Positions 15,303-23,349 of a stretch of DNA of 29,553 bases are shown here, piece by piece. Within the stretch, counting starts at the first letter, position 1; each line of letters starts with the position of its first letter. The DNA is taken from positions 1 to 29,553 of the forward strand of contig CAMDGW010000004.1 in assembly GCA_945897695.1 (NCBI GenBank). Direction: 5' to 3'. The translations under genes were made by a program, and so were the position numbers. Source of the DNA: Pseudobacteriovorax antillogorgiicola (lineage in GTDB: Bacteria > Bdellovibrionota_B > Oligoflexia > Oligoflexales > RGVZ01). Under the pieces are notes generated by a model. That model did not search any database. It saw only the letters and a program-made list of their open reading frames with translations, and was not told the origin of the DNA.

Positions 15303-16141
15303 TACTGATCCTCATCAACACTTGGGGCTGCAAAAATCTCGTCTTCACTCGTAAGCTTGGTCCAACCTATAGCCCATGCGATCGGCCCGGTGAGCACGTA
15401 GAGAAAAATCAAAACAAAGCCAACAACCTCGGGAGCATAAGCCACCAGGGAAATCACCATGACAAAAAGCACAAGAAGCTGAAATGGTTTAACTGATTTA
15501 AACTTTAAAAACTTGTGTGACTTATAAATGATATTACTAACCATCAAGAGAGCTAGAATTGGTCCCATGACCACCAGGAACATTTTTCTGAAATCTGGAT
15601 TCAGCAATATAGAAATAAATTGCAGATCCATCAGATTATCCAACGCATGACGCTGGTCTAGATCAACCATAAGAGAAATGAAACTGGCGACGGTAATTGC
15701 CGCCATCGGAATAGGCAAGCCCGTGAAGTCACCTGAGGCCTTACCAATAGAACTCAAGACATTAAATCGGGCAAGACGCAGTGCACCGCAAGCCATGAAC
15801 ATAAAACAGGCCACCCAACCAATTCGTCCCAATTCTAGTAAGCCGTATTGGTACATGAGAAACGCAGGAGCAACGCCAAATGATACGCAGTCACACAAGG
15901 AATCGTATTGGACTCCAAATTCGCTGGTACCCTTGGTAAGGCGTGCCACCCGACCGTCAAGTACATCAAAGATCGCCGCCAAAAAAATCGCTACGGACGC
16001 CCAACCGAACTGCCCATTCATGCTCTTAATAATTGAGAAAAATCCGAAAAATAAATTCCCAGTGGTTATGAGGTTGGGCAAAATATAAACGGCTCCGCCC
16101 AGACGACCACCACGACTTTCGGTTATTGATTGACCACCCAT
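15302..16141 (-). CDS. pssA: CDP-diacylglycerol-serine O-phosphatidyltransferase
   Basis: The 279-residue integral membrane protein makes phosphatidylserine from CDP-diacylglycerol and serine. The CDP-alcohol phosphotransferase signature D-x2-D-G-x2-A-R-x8-G-x3-D-x3-D is complete (D59, D62, G63, A66, R67, G76, D80, D84). Hydrophobic segments suited to membrane spanning flank it, among them F-F-G-F-F-S-I-I, V-A-C-F-M-F-M-A-C-G-A-L, F-L-V-V-M-G-P-I-L-A-L-L and L-L-V-L-F-V-M-V-I-S-L-V. I call serine rather than glycerol-phosphate specificity because the sequence resembles type II (Bacillus-like) PssA, with R-L-A-R-F-N after the second span. This remains a family inference. It uses the product of CdsA, encoded upstream in the same block. 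Confidence 0.93.
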   Translation of the reverse strand: MGGQSITESRGGRLGGAVYILPNLITTGNLFFGFFSIIKSMNGQFGWASVAIFLAAIFDVLDGRVARLTKGTSEFGVQYDSLCDCVSFGVAPAFLMYQYGLLELGRIGWVACFMFMACGALRLARFNVLSSIGKASGDFTGLPIPMAAITVASFISLMVDLDQRHALDNLMDLQFISILLNPDFRKMFLVVMGPILALLMVSNIIYKSHKFLKFKSVKPFQLLVLFVMVISLVAYAPEVVGFVLIFLYVLTGPIAWAIGWTKLTSEDEIFAAPSVDEDQ

Positions 16142-16196
16142 ACCTTCCGACCCTCACAACACTGATTGCAACTCATTGATCATAATGACGCCTGAT

Positions 16197-16907
16197 TTAT
16201 TTTCCAGCCTCAGCTTTTTCTTCGACGGTTGATTTACGGAGGTAAATTGCTCCAGGCATAACCTCCGACCAAGCGAGACCTGAATCTGCCGACAGTCTAT
16301 CATTAATCACACCTAATGCCAGCCGAGCATTTTCTCGTGGATCCATATTTTGAAAGGTTTGGATGCCAGCACTTTGAGCGGCCTCACTGAGCCCATTCCA
16401 TGCACCCAATACAAGCCAAACTTTATCGAGCAGCACCGCATCAACCCCCTTTGCTAGATCCAAAGGAAGGAGACTAGAGTTACCGTTGGAGAATGTCGCG
16501 GCATAACCTGTCGTCTTCGTCGAGGGCAAGAAAACCGCCACATCTTGACCTAGATTGCCCCCAAAATGTGTGGCAAGCACTTGAAGAGACGAAACACCTG
16601 CAATCTTTGCTTGAGGGTTGGCTTTGCTGATAAGACCCTTGAAAAAACCGTAAGCGTAAGCCAATCCCACCCGAATCCCGGTAAATGACCCCGGACCCTG
16701 CGAGATGACAATTCGCCCGATATCCTCAGCTTTAATACCCGCCTGATTCATTGCCTGCTCCACGATCAGAGGCAGGCGTCGCGCACTGTCCTGAATCTCG
16801 TGAGTGACGTCTGAAAATATCAACTTTCTTGAGCTGTCATCACCAGTTCCTAGGCCAACAGCTGCTCCAAAAATCGAGGTATCAATGATTAGGTCAAACT
16901 CCGGCAT
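16197..16907 (-). CDS. tsaB: tRNA threonylcarbamoyladenosine biosynthesis protein TsaB
   Basis: TsaB is the pseudo-kinase partner of TsaD in the t6A37 modification of ANN-decoding tRNAs. The best start is the ATG at 16907 (M-P-E-F-D-L-I-I-D-T-S, 236 residues). The frame stays open to 16943, but the family begins at this hydrophobic strand. The hallmark S-Q-G-P-G-S-F-T-G-I-R-V-G-L is present near residues 73-86. It begins two bases after the rseP stop and ends 55 bases before the pssA start. Its length is usual. The C-terminal region is less conserved, as is normal for the family. TsaD, TsaC and TsaE are not in the window. Confidence 0.94.
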   Translation of the reverse strand: MPEFDLIIDTSIFGAAVGLGTGDDSSRKLIFSDVTHEIQDSARRLPLIVEQAMNQAGIKAEDIGRIVISQGPGSFTGIRVGLAYAYGFFKGLISKANPQAKIAGVSSLQVLATHFGGNLGQDVAVFLPSTKTTGYAATFSNGNSSLLPLDLAKGVDAVLLDKVWLVLGAWNGLSEAAQSAGIQTFQNMDPRENARLALGVINDRLSADSGLAWSEVMPGAIYLRKSTVEEKAEAGK

Positions 16908-16909
16908 GG

Positions 16910-18628
16910 TTAGTTGACAATACCCCGAATCATGGAGCTCCAAAAACGGCTGAGGTCATTATAAAGGGCCAACACAATCAGAGACATGACTATGACAAAA
17001 CCAATTTTCTGAAAATTCTCGATCGTCGACTCCTCAATAGGAGCCCGTTTAACACCCTCCGCTGCAAGTAGCATCAATTGGCCACCGTCAAGAACTGGGA
17101 TGGGAAATAAATTAACAAGCCCAAGATTAATGGAAATCACAGCCATACTGGCAAAAAAAGCCATCCATCCCGCTTTTGCAGAATCACCTGCAACTTTGGC
17201 AATCATGACTGGCCCTCCCAGCGCCTTGACGGGCATAGCACCACTAATGATCATCCAAAGACTCGTAACCATCATCGTGGTCTGAGTATAGGCCTCGTCT
17301 ATAGCGATAGCCGCCGCCTTATACGGATTACGCTCACGATTAACCGCACTCTCTGGGATCACTGTTTGTCCAAGCATTGCCACGTCCAAAAGATAAGCCG
17401 TGACAGCACCCTCAGGAAGCTGAAGTTCTAGCGGCTTCAAGGGTACCGTTATCACCATCGATTTAAAGTCTCTAACAACCTCAAGAGAAACCTCGGGCTT
17501 TCGCCAGTTCTCCATGATTTCCTGCAGATTAAAAATAGTTTTAATTGGCTTACCATCCCAGGAGAGCAGCTGGTCACCTGACTTCAACATGGATGCTGAT
17601 CCGCCTCGCGCAAGACCTATGGTCAGATGACTATCAACAGCCCCCAGCAACTGAGCATAGGATCGATCCGTCTCAGTGTTGATTTTCGGCCAGTCTGCAA
17701 CATTTAACTCAAGAACCCTTGCTTGCGCGTCTATTTTTTCAACAGGTTTTCCGGACTCATTTTCACTAATTGTGACAGGACGAACTGACACTTTGACAGA
17801 CTTAACTCCTGCCCGCGACCAAGCACCAAAAAGATGAAATGTTTCATGCAAGCCATTTATCTTATGTGAGAGACCCCCATCGTCGATCCATGCCTCGACG
17901 CGATCACCGGTCAATAGACCATTTTTTGCCAGTGGAGACTGCGGGGAAGTGATTGTCACAACCGCACTCGGATATCCGAGGGCTACACCTACGCGACCAA
18001 TTTTAGAAGTTGAACCAAAAATACTACGACCGGTTACCGGCTCTGGTGTCACGTCCTTAGCAACTTGGGAACCGTCGCGTTCAATCACTACTTTTAAAGT
18101 TCGATCAGGGTTCTTTTGGAATACCCGCTCGATGTCTGACCACCCCTTGATCTGCCGACCATCGACCTCGAGAAATTTATCACCAGGGAGAATGCCAGCC
18201 TGCTGAGCTCGCCCACCTTCGATCACATCGCCAACGGTGGCTGGAGGATGCTCGATACCGTGCATGACCATGCCCCAAAAAATCAGAAAAGCGAGTATAA
18301 AATTGGCCAGTGGCCCTGCCAGTACAATCAAAGCACGCTTCCACACGGGCGCCTGCCAAAAAAGAATGCCTTTAACATCATCTGGTACATCTTCGTTACG
18401 ATAACTTCCGTAAAATTTAACGTATCCGCCCAACGGAATCCAACCAATCAGATAATCAGTCTGACCTCGGCGAAACGCCGCAATCCGATGACCAAAACCA
18501 ATGGCAAACTTTTCAATGGCGACGCCGCACCAACGTCCCACAAGGTAGTGACCAAGTTCGTGAAACAAAATCAGAGAACCAAGCATCACCAGCATGGCTA
18601 CGATCGGATGAGAAAAGATTGACTGCAT
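16910..18628 (-). CDS. rseP: RseP-like site-2 zinc metalloprotease with apparently three PDZ-like regions
   Basis: The intramembrane protease cleaves membrane-bound anti-sigma factors and remnant signal peptides. I choose ATG 18628 because AGGAG sits five bases before it and the family starts here. The frame upstream is open to 18688. The product is 572 residues, long against about 450 in E. coli. The zinc motif H-E-L-G-H is at 23-27 in the first membrane span, and the third ligand is in N-L-F-P-I-P-V-L-D-G-G. Between them lie three PDZ-like regions. The first has G-G-R-A-Q-Q-A-G-I-L-P-G-D, the second S-P-L-A-K-N-G-L-L-T-G-D-R-V, and the third G-G-S-A-S-M-L-K-S-G-D-Q-L-L-S-W-D-G. Most RseP have two. 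cdsA is immediately upstream, with no dxr between. Confidence 0.94.
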   Translation of the reverse strand: MQSIFSHPIVAMLVMLGSLILFHELGHYLVGRWCGVAIEKFAIGFGHRIAAFRRGQTDYLIGWIPLGGYVKFYGSYRNEDVPDDVKGILFWQAPVWKRALIVLAGPLANFILAFLIFWGMVMHGIEHPPATVGDVIEGGRAQQAGILPGDKFLEVDGRQIKGWSDIERVFQKNPDRTLKVVIERDGSQVAKDVTPEPVTGRSIFGSTSKIGRVGVALGYPSAVVTITSPQSPLAKNGLLTGDRVEAWIDDGGLSHKINGLHETFHLFGAWSRAGVKSVKVSVRPVTISENESGKPVEKIDAQARVLELNVADWPKINTETDRSYAQLLGAVDSHLTIGLARGGSASMLKSGDQLLSWDGKPIKTIFNLQEIMENWRKPEVSLEVVRDFKSMVITVPLKPLELQLPEGAVTAYLLDVAMLGQTVIPESAVNRERNPYKAAAIAIDEAYTQTTMMVTSLWMIISGAMPVKALGGPVMIAKVAGDSAKAGWMAFFASMAVISINLGLVNLFPIPVLDGGQLMLLAAEGVKRAPIEESTIENFQKIGFVIVMSLIVLALYNDLSRFWSSMIRGIVN

Positions 18629-18659
18629 AAGATCTCCTGACCAGCCGGCGAGAAGACAA

Positions 18660-19568
18660 TTAAGGGATGACTCTAATAGAACCGGCAACGTACAGGATAA
18701 ACCAAATCACGGGAGCCGCAAATAAGACTCCGTCAATTCGATCAAGAAGCCCCCCATGCCCCGGTAGCAAGGTTCCTGAATCTTTAACGCCGGTGAACCT
18801 TTTTATCACTGACTCGACAAGATCCCCCATTTGACCAGCAATTCCGCCGAAGAAACCGCAGATAAGGGCCATGGTGGAGCCACCGATCAGATCCACATAA
18901 TAATAACTTTGCCAAACCAAAGCCCCGATCATACTTGCAGTTAACCCTGCAATGGCGCCCTCCCAAGTCTTTTTAGGGCTTTTTTGGGGAGCGAGCTTCG
19001 TTTTTCCAAAAAACCGACCACCAAAATACCCGCCCGTGTCCCCCATCCAAACAATCACCAATACAAACAGTAATTGCCGGCCATTAGGCTCATTTGTTTG
19101 CAAATCCCACACCACGAGCCAAGGAAAACCCGCATAGGCCAGAGTCAGCGTGAAGCCAAGAACCCGGGCCATTTCAGCTTCGATCCCCTTGGTTGCAAAC
19201 ACAGCCACAACCATAGCCAATATCAGCCCAAATACAACAATGCCACGATCTGCTGGTAAATCGTAAAGCGCAGAAATGACAAAAATGGCACCCATGACAC
19301 CGGCACAAAAAAACGCAAGAATTCTGTAGTGAGGGGTCCTATTGGAGGCAATATAAATTTCAGAGGTCTGAGATCTTTCACTGCCAACAAATGAGTAGTT
19401 GCGAAGCATTTCATCAAGGCGCGGCTGGATCATCATCGACATTTCAAAAACGGATAAGGTAATGGCAAAAAGTATCAATAGGCCCACTGACCAATGAGGA
19501 CCGGCAATCAATAGCCAAAGAATAGCTGGTAAAAGCACAGCGGCCGTCATAACCCGAGTTTTTAGCAT
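18660..19568 (-). CDS. cdsA: Phosphatidate cytidylyltransferase (CDP-diglyceride synthase)
   Basis: The 302-residue polytopic membrane protein converts phosphatidic acid and CTP to CDP-diacylglycerol, the precursor used by PssA downstream. The family signature near the C-terminus is complete: E-S-V-I-K-R, then G-V-K-D-S-G-T-L-L-P-G-H-G-G-L-L-D-R-I-D. The earlier M-G-D-T-G-G-Y-F-x-G-R-x-F-G-K and S-P-K-K-T-W-E-G also match. Multiple hydrophobic spans fill the first 200 residues (for example A-A-V-L-L-P-A-I-L-W-L-L-I-A-G and I-V-V-F-G-L-I-L-A-M-V-V-A-V-F). A loop of about 40 polar residues around 46-75 is longer than in many relatives. The ATG overlaps the last 7 bases of uppS. Confidence 0.95.
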   Translation of the reverse strand: MLKTRVMTAAVLLPAILWLLIAGPHWSVGLLILFAITLSVFEMSMMIQPRLDEMLRNYSFVGSERSQTSEIYIASNRTPHYRILAFFCAGVMGAIFVISALYDLPADRGIVVFGLILAMVVAVFATKGIEAEMARVLGFTLTLAYAGFPWLVVWDLQTNEPNGRQLLFVLVIVWMGDTGGYFGGRFFGKTKLAPQKSPKKTWEGAIAGLTASMIGALVWQSYYYVDLIGGSTMALICGFFGGIAGQMGDLVESVIKRFTGVKDSGTLLPGHGGLLDRIDGVLFAAPVIWFILYVAGSIRVIP

Positions 19569-20410
19569 GGACGAGATTCCATTTTCTGCATCGATGCCGC
19601 TTGATTTGACGACTCCACTTGAGCTGATGTCAAACCAAACCTGCGTTCACGAGAGGCAAAAGATTCCAATGCCTTTGTAAATTCGTCCCTAGTAAAATCA
19701 GGCCACATAATGGGCGTGAAATAAAACTCTGAATAAGCCGCCTGCCATAACAGAAAGTTACTGATACGCTGTTCACCACTTGTTCTAATAACCAGGTCGG
19801 GGTCGGGTAAACCCGCCGTGTCTAAATTAGAGGACACAAGCTCTTGATCAATTTGCTCTGGCTTCAGCTGACCAGCGGCCAACTGAGCGGCTATGGCTGC
19901 CACAGCCCTGGTCATTTCAGCTCTAGCTCCGTAGCTGAGCGCCACATTGAGAATCAGTCCAGAGTTCCCGGAAAGCATGGTCCTGGTTTCCAAAACCAGA
20001 TTGCGCAGCGAAGACGACAGCTTGCTCAAGTCACCTATCACGCGAAATTGAACATTTTTCCGATTTAGTTCATCCCGCTCTTTCCGAAGATAATGCTCCA
20101 AAAGATGCATGATAACGCCAATTTCCTCAATCGGCCGCTTCCAGTTTTCATCACTGAATGCGTATAGCGTTAGCACTTCGATACCGCACTGACCCGCCTG
20201 CTCAACGATTTCGCGAACTCGCTCGGCTCCATACTTATGGCCAAAAATACGAGGACGTCCGCGCAGTTTTGCCCAGCGGCCGTTACCATCCATGATGATT
20301 GCGACATGACGCGGCATAATTTCACGAGAAATATTTAAAGGTTTTGATAAACCTATTGAAGGCATTAAGTCATCCCGAACATCAAGCTTGATTCGCTCTT
20401 TTACTGCCAA
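19562..20410 (-). CDS. uppS: Isoprenyl transferase (undecaprenyl diphosphate synthase)
   Basis: The cis-prenyltransferase makes the C55 carrier lipid for peptidoglycan and O-antigen. The hallmark M-D-G-N-G-R-W-A-K is at 40-48 (catalytic D41), followed by G-H-x-x-G, L-T-L-Y-A-F-S-x-E-N-W-x-R-P (near 85-100) and the C-terminal R-T-S-G-E-Q-R-I-S-N-F-L-L-W-Q. The start is uncertain. The frame opens at TTG 20410 with a weak GGGG upstream. In-frame ATGs at 20365 and 20317 would remove 15 or 31 residues, and the conserved core begins at about residue 33. It is the first gene of the long minus-strand block. The 78-base gap to the divergent methyltransferase gene (20411-20488) probably holds promoters for both, but no clean boxes are seen. 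Confidence 0.95.
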   Translation of the reverse strand: MAVKERIKLDVRDDLMPSIGLSKPLNISREIMPRHVAIIMDGNGRWAKLRGRPRIFGHKYGAERVREIVEQAGQCGIEVLTLYAFSDENWKRPIEEIGVIMHLLEHYLRKERDELNRKNVQFRVIGDLSKLSSSLRNLVLETRTMLSGNSGLILNVALSYGARAEMTRAVAAIAAQLAAGQLKPEQIDQELVSSNLDTAGLPDPDLVIRTSGEQRISNFLLWQAAYSEFYFTPIMWPDFTRDEFTKALESFASRERRFGLTSAQVESSNQAASMQKMESRPC

Positions 20411-20488
20411 AACGAGCCCCGAGGTGTAACATATTGACTTGTCAGCGTCTAGGACATTGACAAATGCACCCTAACCATTGGATATCAA

Positions 20489-21334
20489 ATGACTAATCAC
20501 CCCCAAAAAGCACCCTTGGGCACCCTGTGGATGGCTGCGACCACCCTCGGAGACATGAGAGATATTCCCCTGAGATCACTGGAACTTTTAAGAACTTGTC
20601 CGTTCCTAGTCTTTGAAGAAGATAAGCAGGCCAGGCAGTTTTTGAAAGCCGCAGGAGTCCAACGACAATGGATGCGCTACACAGAGCAGCGGGAAGCTTT
20701 TACCCTGGAAGAACTCGAGCGCGAACTAAAAGAAGGCAATGACGCACTTTACATGAGCGATCAGGGCACTCCTGGGTTAGCCGACCCTGGCCGAGATCTT
20801 GTCGACGTCGCCTTGCGGATAGGCGCAAACCTCAGAGTTGTGCCAGGTCCGAGCTCGTTGACAGCCACGATTTCAGTCTGCCCGATCGATTGTAGGAGAT
20901 TTCAGTTTGTAGGGTTTCCGCCTCGTGACGAGTCCGAACGGGAGTTATTTTTGCGCCAGCATCTTGACCACCCATGGCCATCGATCATTTTTGATACGCC
21001 CTACCGTATGAGACAGTTTTTTGAAACGCTTGAAAAAGTGCTACATGGCACCGACAGAAAGGTTTTTGTTGGCGTTGATATCAGTGGCGAACACGAAGAA
21101 TTTTGGTGGGGCACAATCGAGATCATTTTCAAAAAAGTCAGCGCCTTGACTGAAAAGCGTAATTACGTTGTCATTGTCGAAGGTAACGGACAGGATTTCG
21201 TTTCGCGCAAGATGAGGCCGCAACCATCAAACCAGGTAAAACCTCGTCCCGAAAAACTAGGATTCAAATTTAAACCGCGAGGACATTCCGGTAAATCAAC
21301 TCACAAAAAGCCGAAACCTACCGGACGCCGGTAA
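20489..21334 (+). CDS. RsmI-like (tetrapyrrole-methylase fold) SAM-dependent methyltransferase with basic tail
   Basis: The 281-residue protein has the fold of RsmI, which 2'-O-methylates C1402 of 16S rRNA. Visible marks are G-T-L-W-M-A-A-T-T-L-G-D (11-22, RsmI: G-x-L-Y-x-V-x-T-P-I-G-N), E-E-D-K-Q-A-R-Q-F-L-K (43-53), M-S-D-Q-G-T-P-G-L-A-D-P-G (89-101) and V-P-G-P-S-S-L-T-A (118-126). Several positions differ from classical RsmI and look closer to the E-x-x-x-A-R-x-F-L group of RsmI relatives. The C-terminal 45-50 residues are mostly Lys, Arg, Pro and Gly and probably disordered and RNA-binding. It lies alone on the plus strand and overlaps the permease gene tail-to-tail by 17 bases. Assignment to rRNA is family inference. 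Confidence 0.82.
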   Translation: MTNHPQKAPLGTLWMAATTLGDMRDIPLRSLELLRTCPFLVFEEDKQARQFLKAAGVQRQWMRYTEQREAFTLEELERELKEGNDALYMSDQGTPGLADPGRDLVDVALRIGANLRVVPGPSSLTATISVCPIDCRRFQFVGFPPRDESERELFLRQHLDHPWPSIIFDTPYRMRQFFETLEKVLHGTDRKVFVGVDISGEHEEFWWGTIEIIFKKVSALTEKRNYVVIVEGNGQDFVSRKMRPQPSNQVKPRPEKLGFKFKPRGHSGKSTHKKPKPTGRR

Positions 21335-22424
21335 ACCACTGGGAATCACGGTAGACTGGCAATACCAATTTGAAAAGAGCCTTAAATACTGCCGCCCCAG
21401 GAATGGCAAGAATAACACCCCAGAATCCGAATTGGGAGCTAGCGGCAATTACAGTCAAAATCACCACAAGCGGATGCAGCCCCACCCGTTCGCCAATTAA
21501 CTTCGGGGTAATAATTGCACCATCGAGCATTTGCACCGTACCGATCACACCCAATAAATAGAATACTGTCGAGATGGGTAGCTGCTGAGTGAAAATATAA
21601 GTCAGACCCAAAGTTAGACCAACCACTACATCGAGATAAGGAATAACGCGGCAAACACCGGCAGCAATTCCAATAGCCACACCTGCTGACAAGCCAATAG
21701 CCGAAAATCCTACCGAGTAAAGACAAGACAGAGCCAGCGCAACCTTCAAGTGGCCGCGAATAACATGGACTAAGGCCTCATCAATGATCGATATCATCTT
21801 GATTCCATAGGGCCGCAAATCCCTCGGCGTTATTCGTCTTATCCCTTGAATCAGACGAGCTTTCTCAGCTAAAAAATAAAACGCAAGAATAGGCACGAGC
21901 ATGATACTGACCAATGAGCCCATGACCCCTGCGCCAAGGTTGACAACACTCTGTGCAGCAATCTGCATTTTCAATATTAATTGCTCCACTACGTTGAAGC
22001 CTTTTAGCGCTCGAGTCACAGCACCGCGATCGTTAATGCCGTATTCATCCAACTTTTGGTGAATCAAACTACCCGCATTTTTCGAAATGTTTTCAATTAG
22101 AGAGGGTACCTGCTGAACCAGACCCACCAGCTGATCGTATAAAAAAGGAAACAATCTGATAAAAATCCAAACTAGTATTCCCAAGATGAAGATCAGAATA
22201 AGTAAACTGGCAACTTTGCGATTTACTTTGCGACGCTCGAGGCTGTTGACCAAGGGATTTAGTAAATAAGCAAGAAACGCAGCCACGAAAACCGGTGCGA
22301 CAACTTTCTCGTAGAACCAACTAACGTAATAAGCCGCGAAAACCACAGCACCAAGATAAATGACAAAGCGCTTTATCGCTTGCCAATCATGCTCATGACC
22401 GGGATTACTTTGATTTTGAGTCAT
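21318..22424 (-). CDS. AI-2E family transporter (PerM-like permease)
   Basis: The 368-residue polytopic protein belongs to the AI-2E/PerM family. Despite the family name, members have varied or unknown substrates, including autoinducer-2 export and Na+/H+ antiport. About eight membrane spans are visible, starting with F-V-I-Y-L-G-A-V-V-F-A-A-Y-Y-V and P-V-F-V-A-A-F-L-A-Y-L-L-N-P-L-V-N, the usual N-terminal pair. A soluble loop holds a long amphipathic stretch (S-L-I-E-N-I-S-K-N-A-G), then the C-terminal bundle contains R-V-I-P-Y-L-D-V-V-V-G and I-G-E-R-V-G-L-H-P-L-V-V-I, both typical. It starts 13 bases after the prmC stop and is the last gene of the rho cluster. Substrate unknown. Confidence 0.88.
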   Translation of the reverse strand: MTQNQSNPGHEHDWQAIKRFVIYLGAVVFAAYYVSWFYEKVVAPVFVAAFLAYLLNPLVNSLERRKVNRKVASLLILIFILGILVWIFIRLFPFLYDQLVGLVQQVPSLIENISKNAGSLIHQKLDEYGINDRGAVTRALKGFNVVEQLILKMQIAAQSVVNLGAGVMGSLVSIMLVPILAFYFLAEKARLIQGIRRITPRDLRPYGIKMISIIDEALVHVIRGHLKVALALSCLYSVGFSAIGLSAGVAIGIAAGVCRVIPYLDVVVGLTLGLTYIFTQQLPISTVFYLLGVIGTVQMLDGAIITPKLIGERVGLHPLVVILTVIAASSQFGFWGVILAIPGAAVFKALFKLVLPVYRDSQWFTGVR

Positions 22425-22437
22425 CTATCACCGGAAT

Positions 22438-23349
22438 TTATCTTGAAGGTTTTTCGGCGGACAGTACCCGGTCGTGACCAGATAAATCCTTTGCTATCTT
22501 TATTTTCTGCCAACCTGCCACATCAAACAAATGAGCAACTTTTTCCCCCTGATTCAATCCTATCTCTAGGAAAATTTTGCCTCCTGGATTGAGAAACGCC
22601 TGATAGGAAGAAGCAAATTTTTTATAGAAATCTAGCCCCTCAGGGTCACTGGTAAATAAGGCCAACGCAGGTTCGTAGGCTTCAACACCCGGCCCCATGA
22701 TCAGCTTCTCTGACCGAGCAATGTAGGGAGGATTTGAAACAATCAGGTCGAAGGCACTTGCCGTTGTAGCCGACATAGCGTCTTGTCGTAAAAAATTCAC
22801 ATTTGTCACCTTATTAGATTCGGCGTTGGCACATGCAAGACTAAGAGCCTCATCCGATACGTCCCAGGCTGTGACGGATGCCCCCGGGAGCTCCGCAGCC
22901 AACGAGATGGCAATGCAGCCCGAGCCGGTACCCACATCTAGAATTTTTGCAGTCTGGTTATCTTTCAAAGCCGAGAGAGCTAACTCGACCAACAACTCGG
23001 TATCCGGCCGGGGAATCAAAACACTACGGTCAACTTTGAAACGATGCCGGTAAAAATCACGATAGCCAAGAATATAGGCCACTGGTTCAAATTCAGCGCG
23101 TCTGCGAAAAAGTACTTTAAATGAGTCTCTTTCGTCCTTAGAAAGCGGCCGATCAAGTTGAAGGTAGAGCTTCATTCGATCCAGTCCCAGCACTGATGCA
23201 AGCAGCAACTCTAGGTCAAGTCTGGAGGTGGCGGCGAGATCTTTACTCTTAGAATTCAGATATTCGACTGACCAAGAGAGTATACGGCGCACCGTCCAGA
23301 GATCCGGATGGGTGGACGAAAGATTGTCATGATCATCTAAATTGGTCAA
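22438..23349 (-). CDS. prmC: Peptide chain release factor N5-glutamine methyltransferase
   Basis: The protein methylates the Gln of the GGQ motif in RF1 and RF2. The N-terminal helical domain recognises the release factor. The catalytic part has P-R-P-D-T-E (113-118), the SAM-binding D-V-G-T-G-S-G-C-I-A (138-147) and the substrate-Gln-binding N-P-P-Y (206-209). The 303 residues are slightly more than the usual 275-290, with an extra polar N-terminus. It overlaps prfA by four bases (ATGA), the usual genetic coupling of methylase and substrate. Confidence 0.96.
   Translation of the reverse strand: MTNLDDHDNLSSTHPDLWTVRRILSWSVEYLNSKSKDLAATSRLDLELLLASVLGLDRMKLYLQLDRPLSKDERDSFKVLFRRRAEFEPVAYILGYRDFYRHRFKVDRSVLIPRPDTELLVELALSALKDNQTAKILDVGTGSGCIAISLAAELPGASVTAWDVSDEALSLACANAESNKVTNVNFLRQDAMSATTASAFDLIVSNPPYIARSEKLIMGPGVEAYEPALALFTSDPEGLDFYKKFASSYQAFLNPGGKIFLEIGLNQGEKVAHLFDVAGWQKIKIAKDLSGHDRVLSAEKPSR

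Noticed and set aside
15678..16088. Plus-strand open frame of 136 codons
   Set aside because: It is a shadow of pssA, with no start signal and low-complexity composition.
16908..16943. Upstream extension of tsaB by 12 codons
   Set aside because: It overlaps the rseP end, and the conserved N-terminal strand of TsaB starts at the ATG at 16907.
18248..18622. Plus-strand open frame of 124 codons
   Set aside because: It is antisense to the membrane-spanning start of rseP, whose HELGH motif is unmistakable.
18629..18688. Upstream extension of rseP by 20 codons
   Set aside because: It runs into the end of cdsA, and the internal ATG at 18628 has a good AGGAG and matches the family start.
23070..23095. 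GGTTCAAATTC resembling a tRNA T-arm
   Set aside because: It lies inside prmC and no cloverleaf or acceptor stem can be formed around it.
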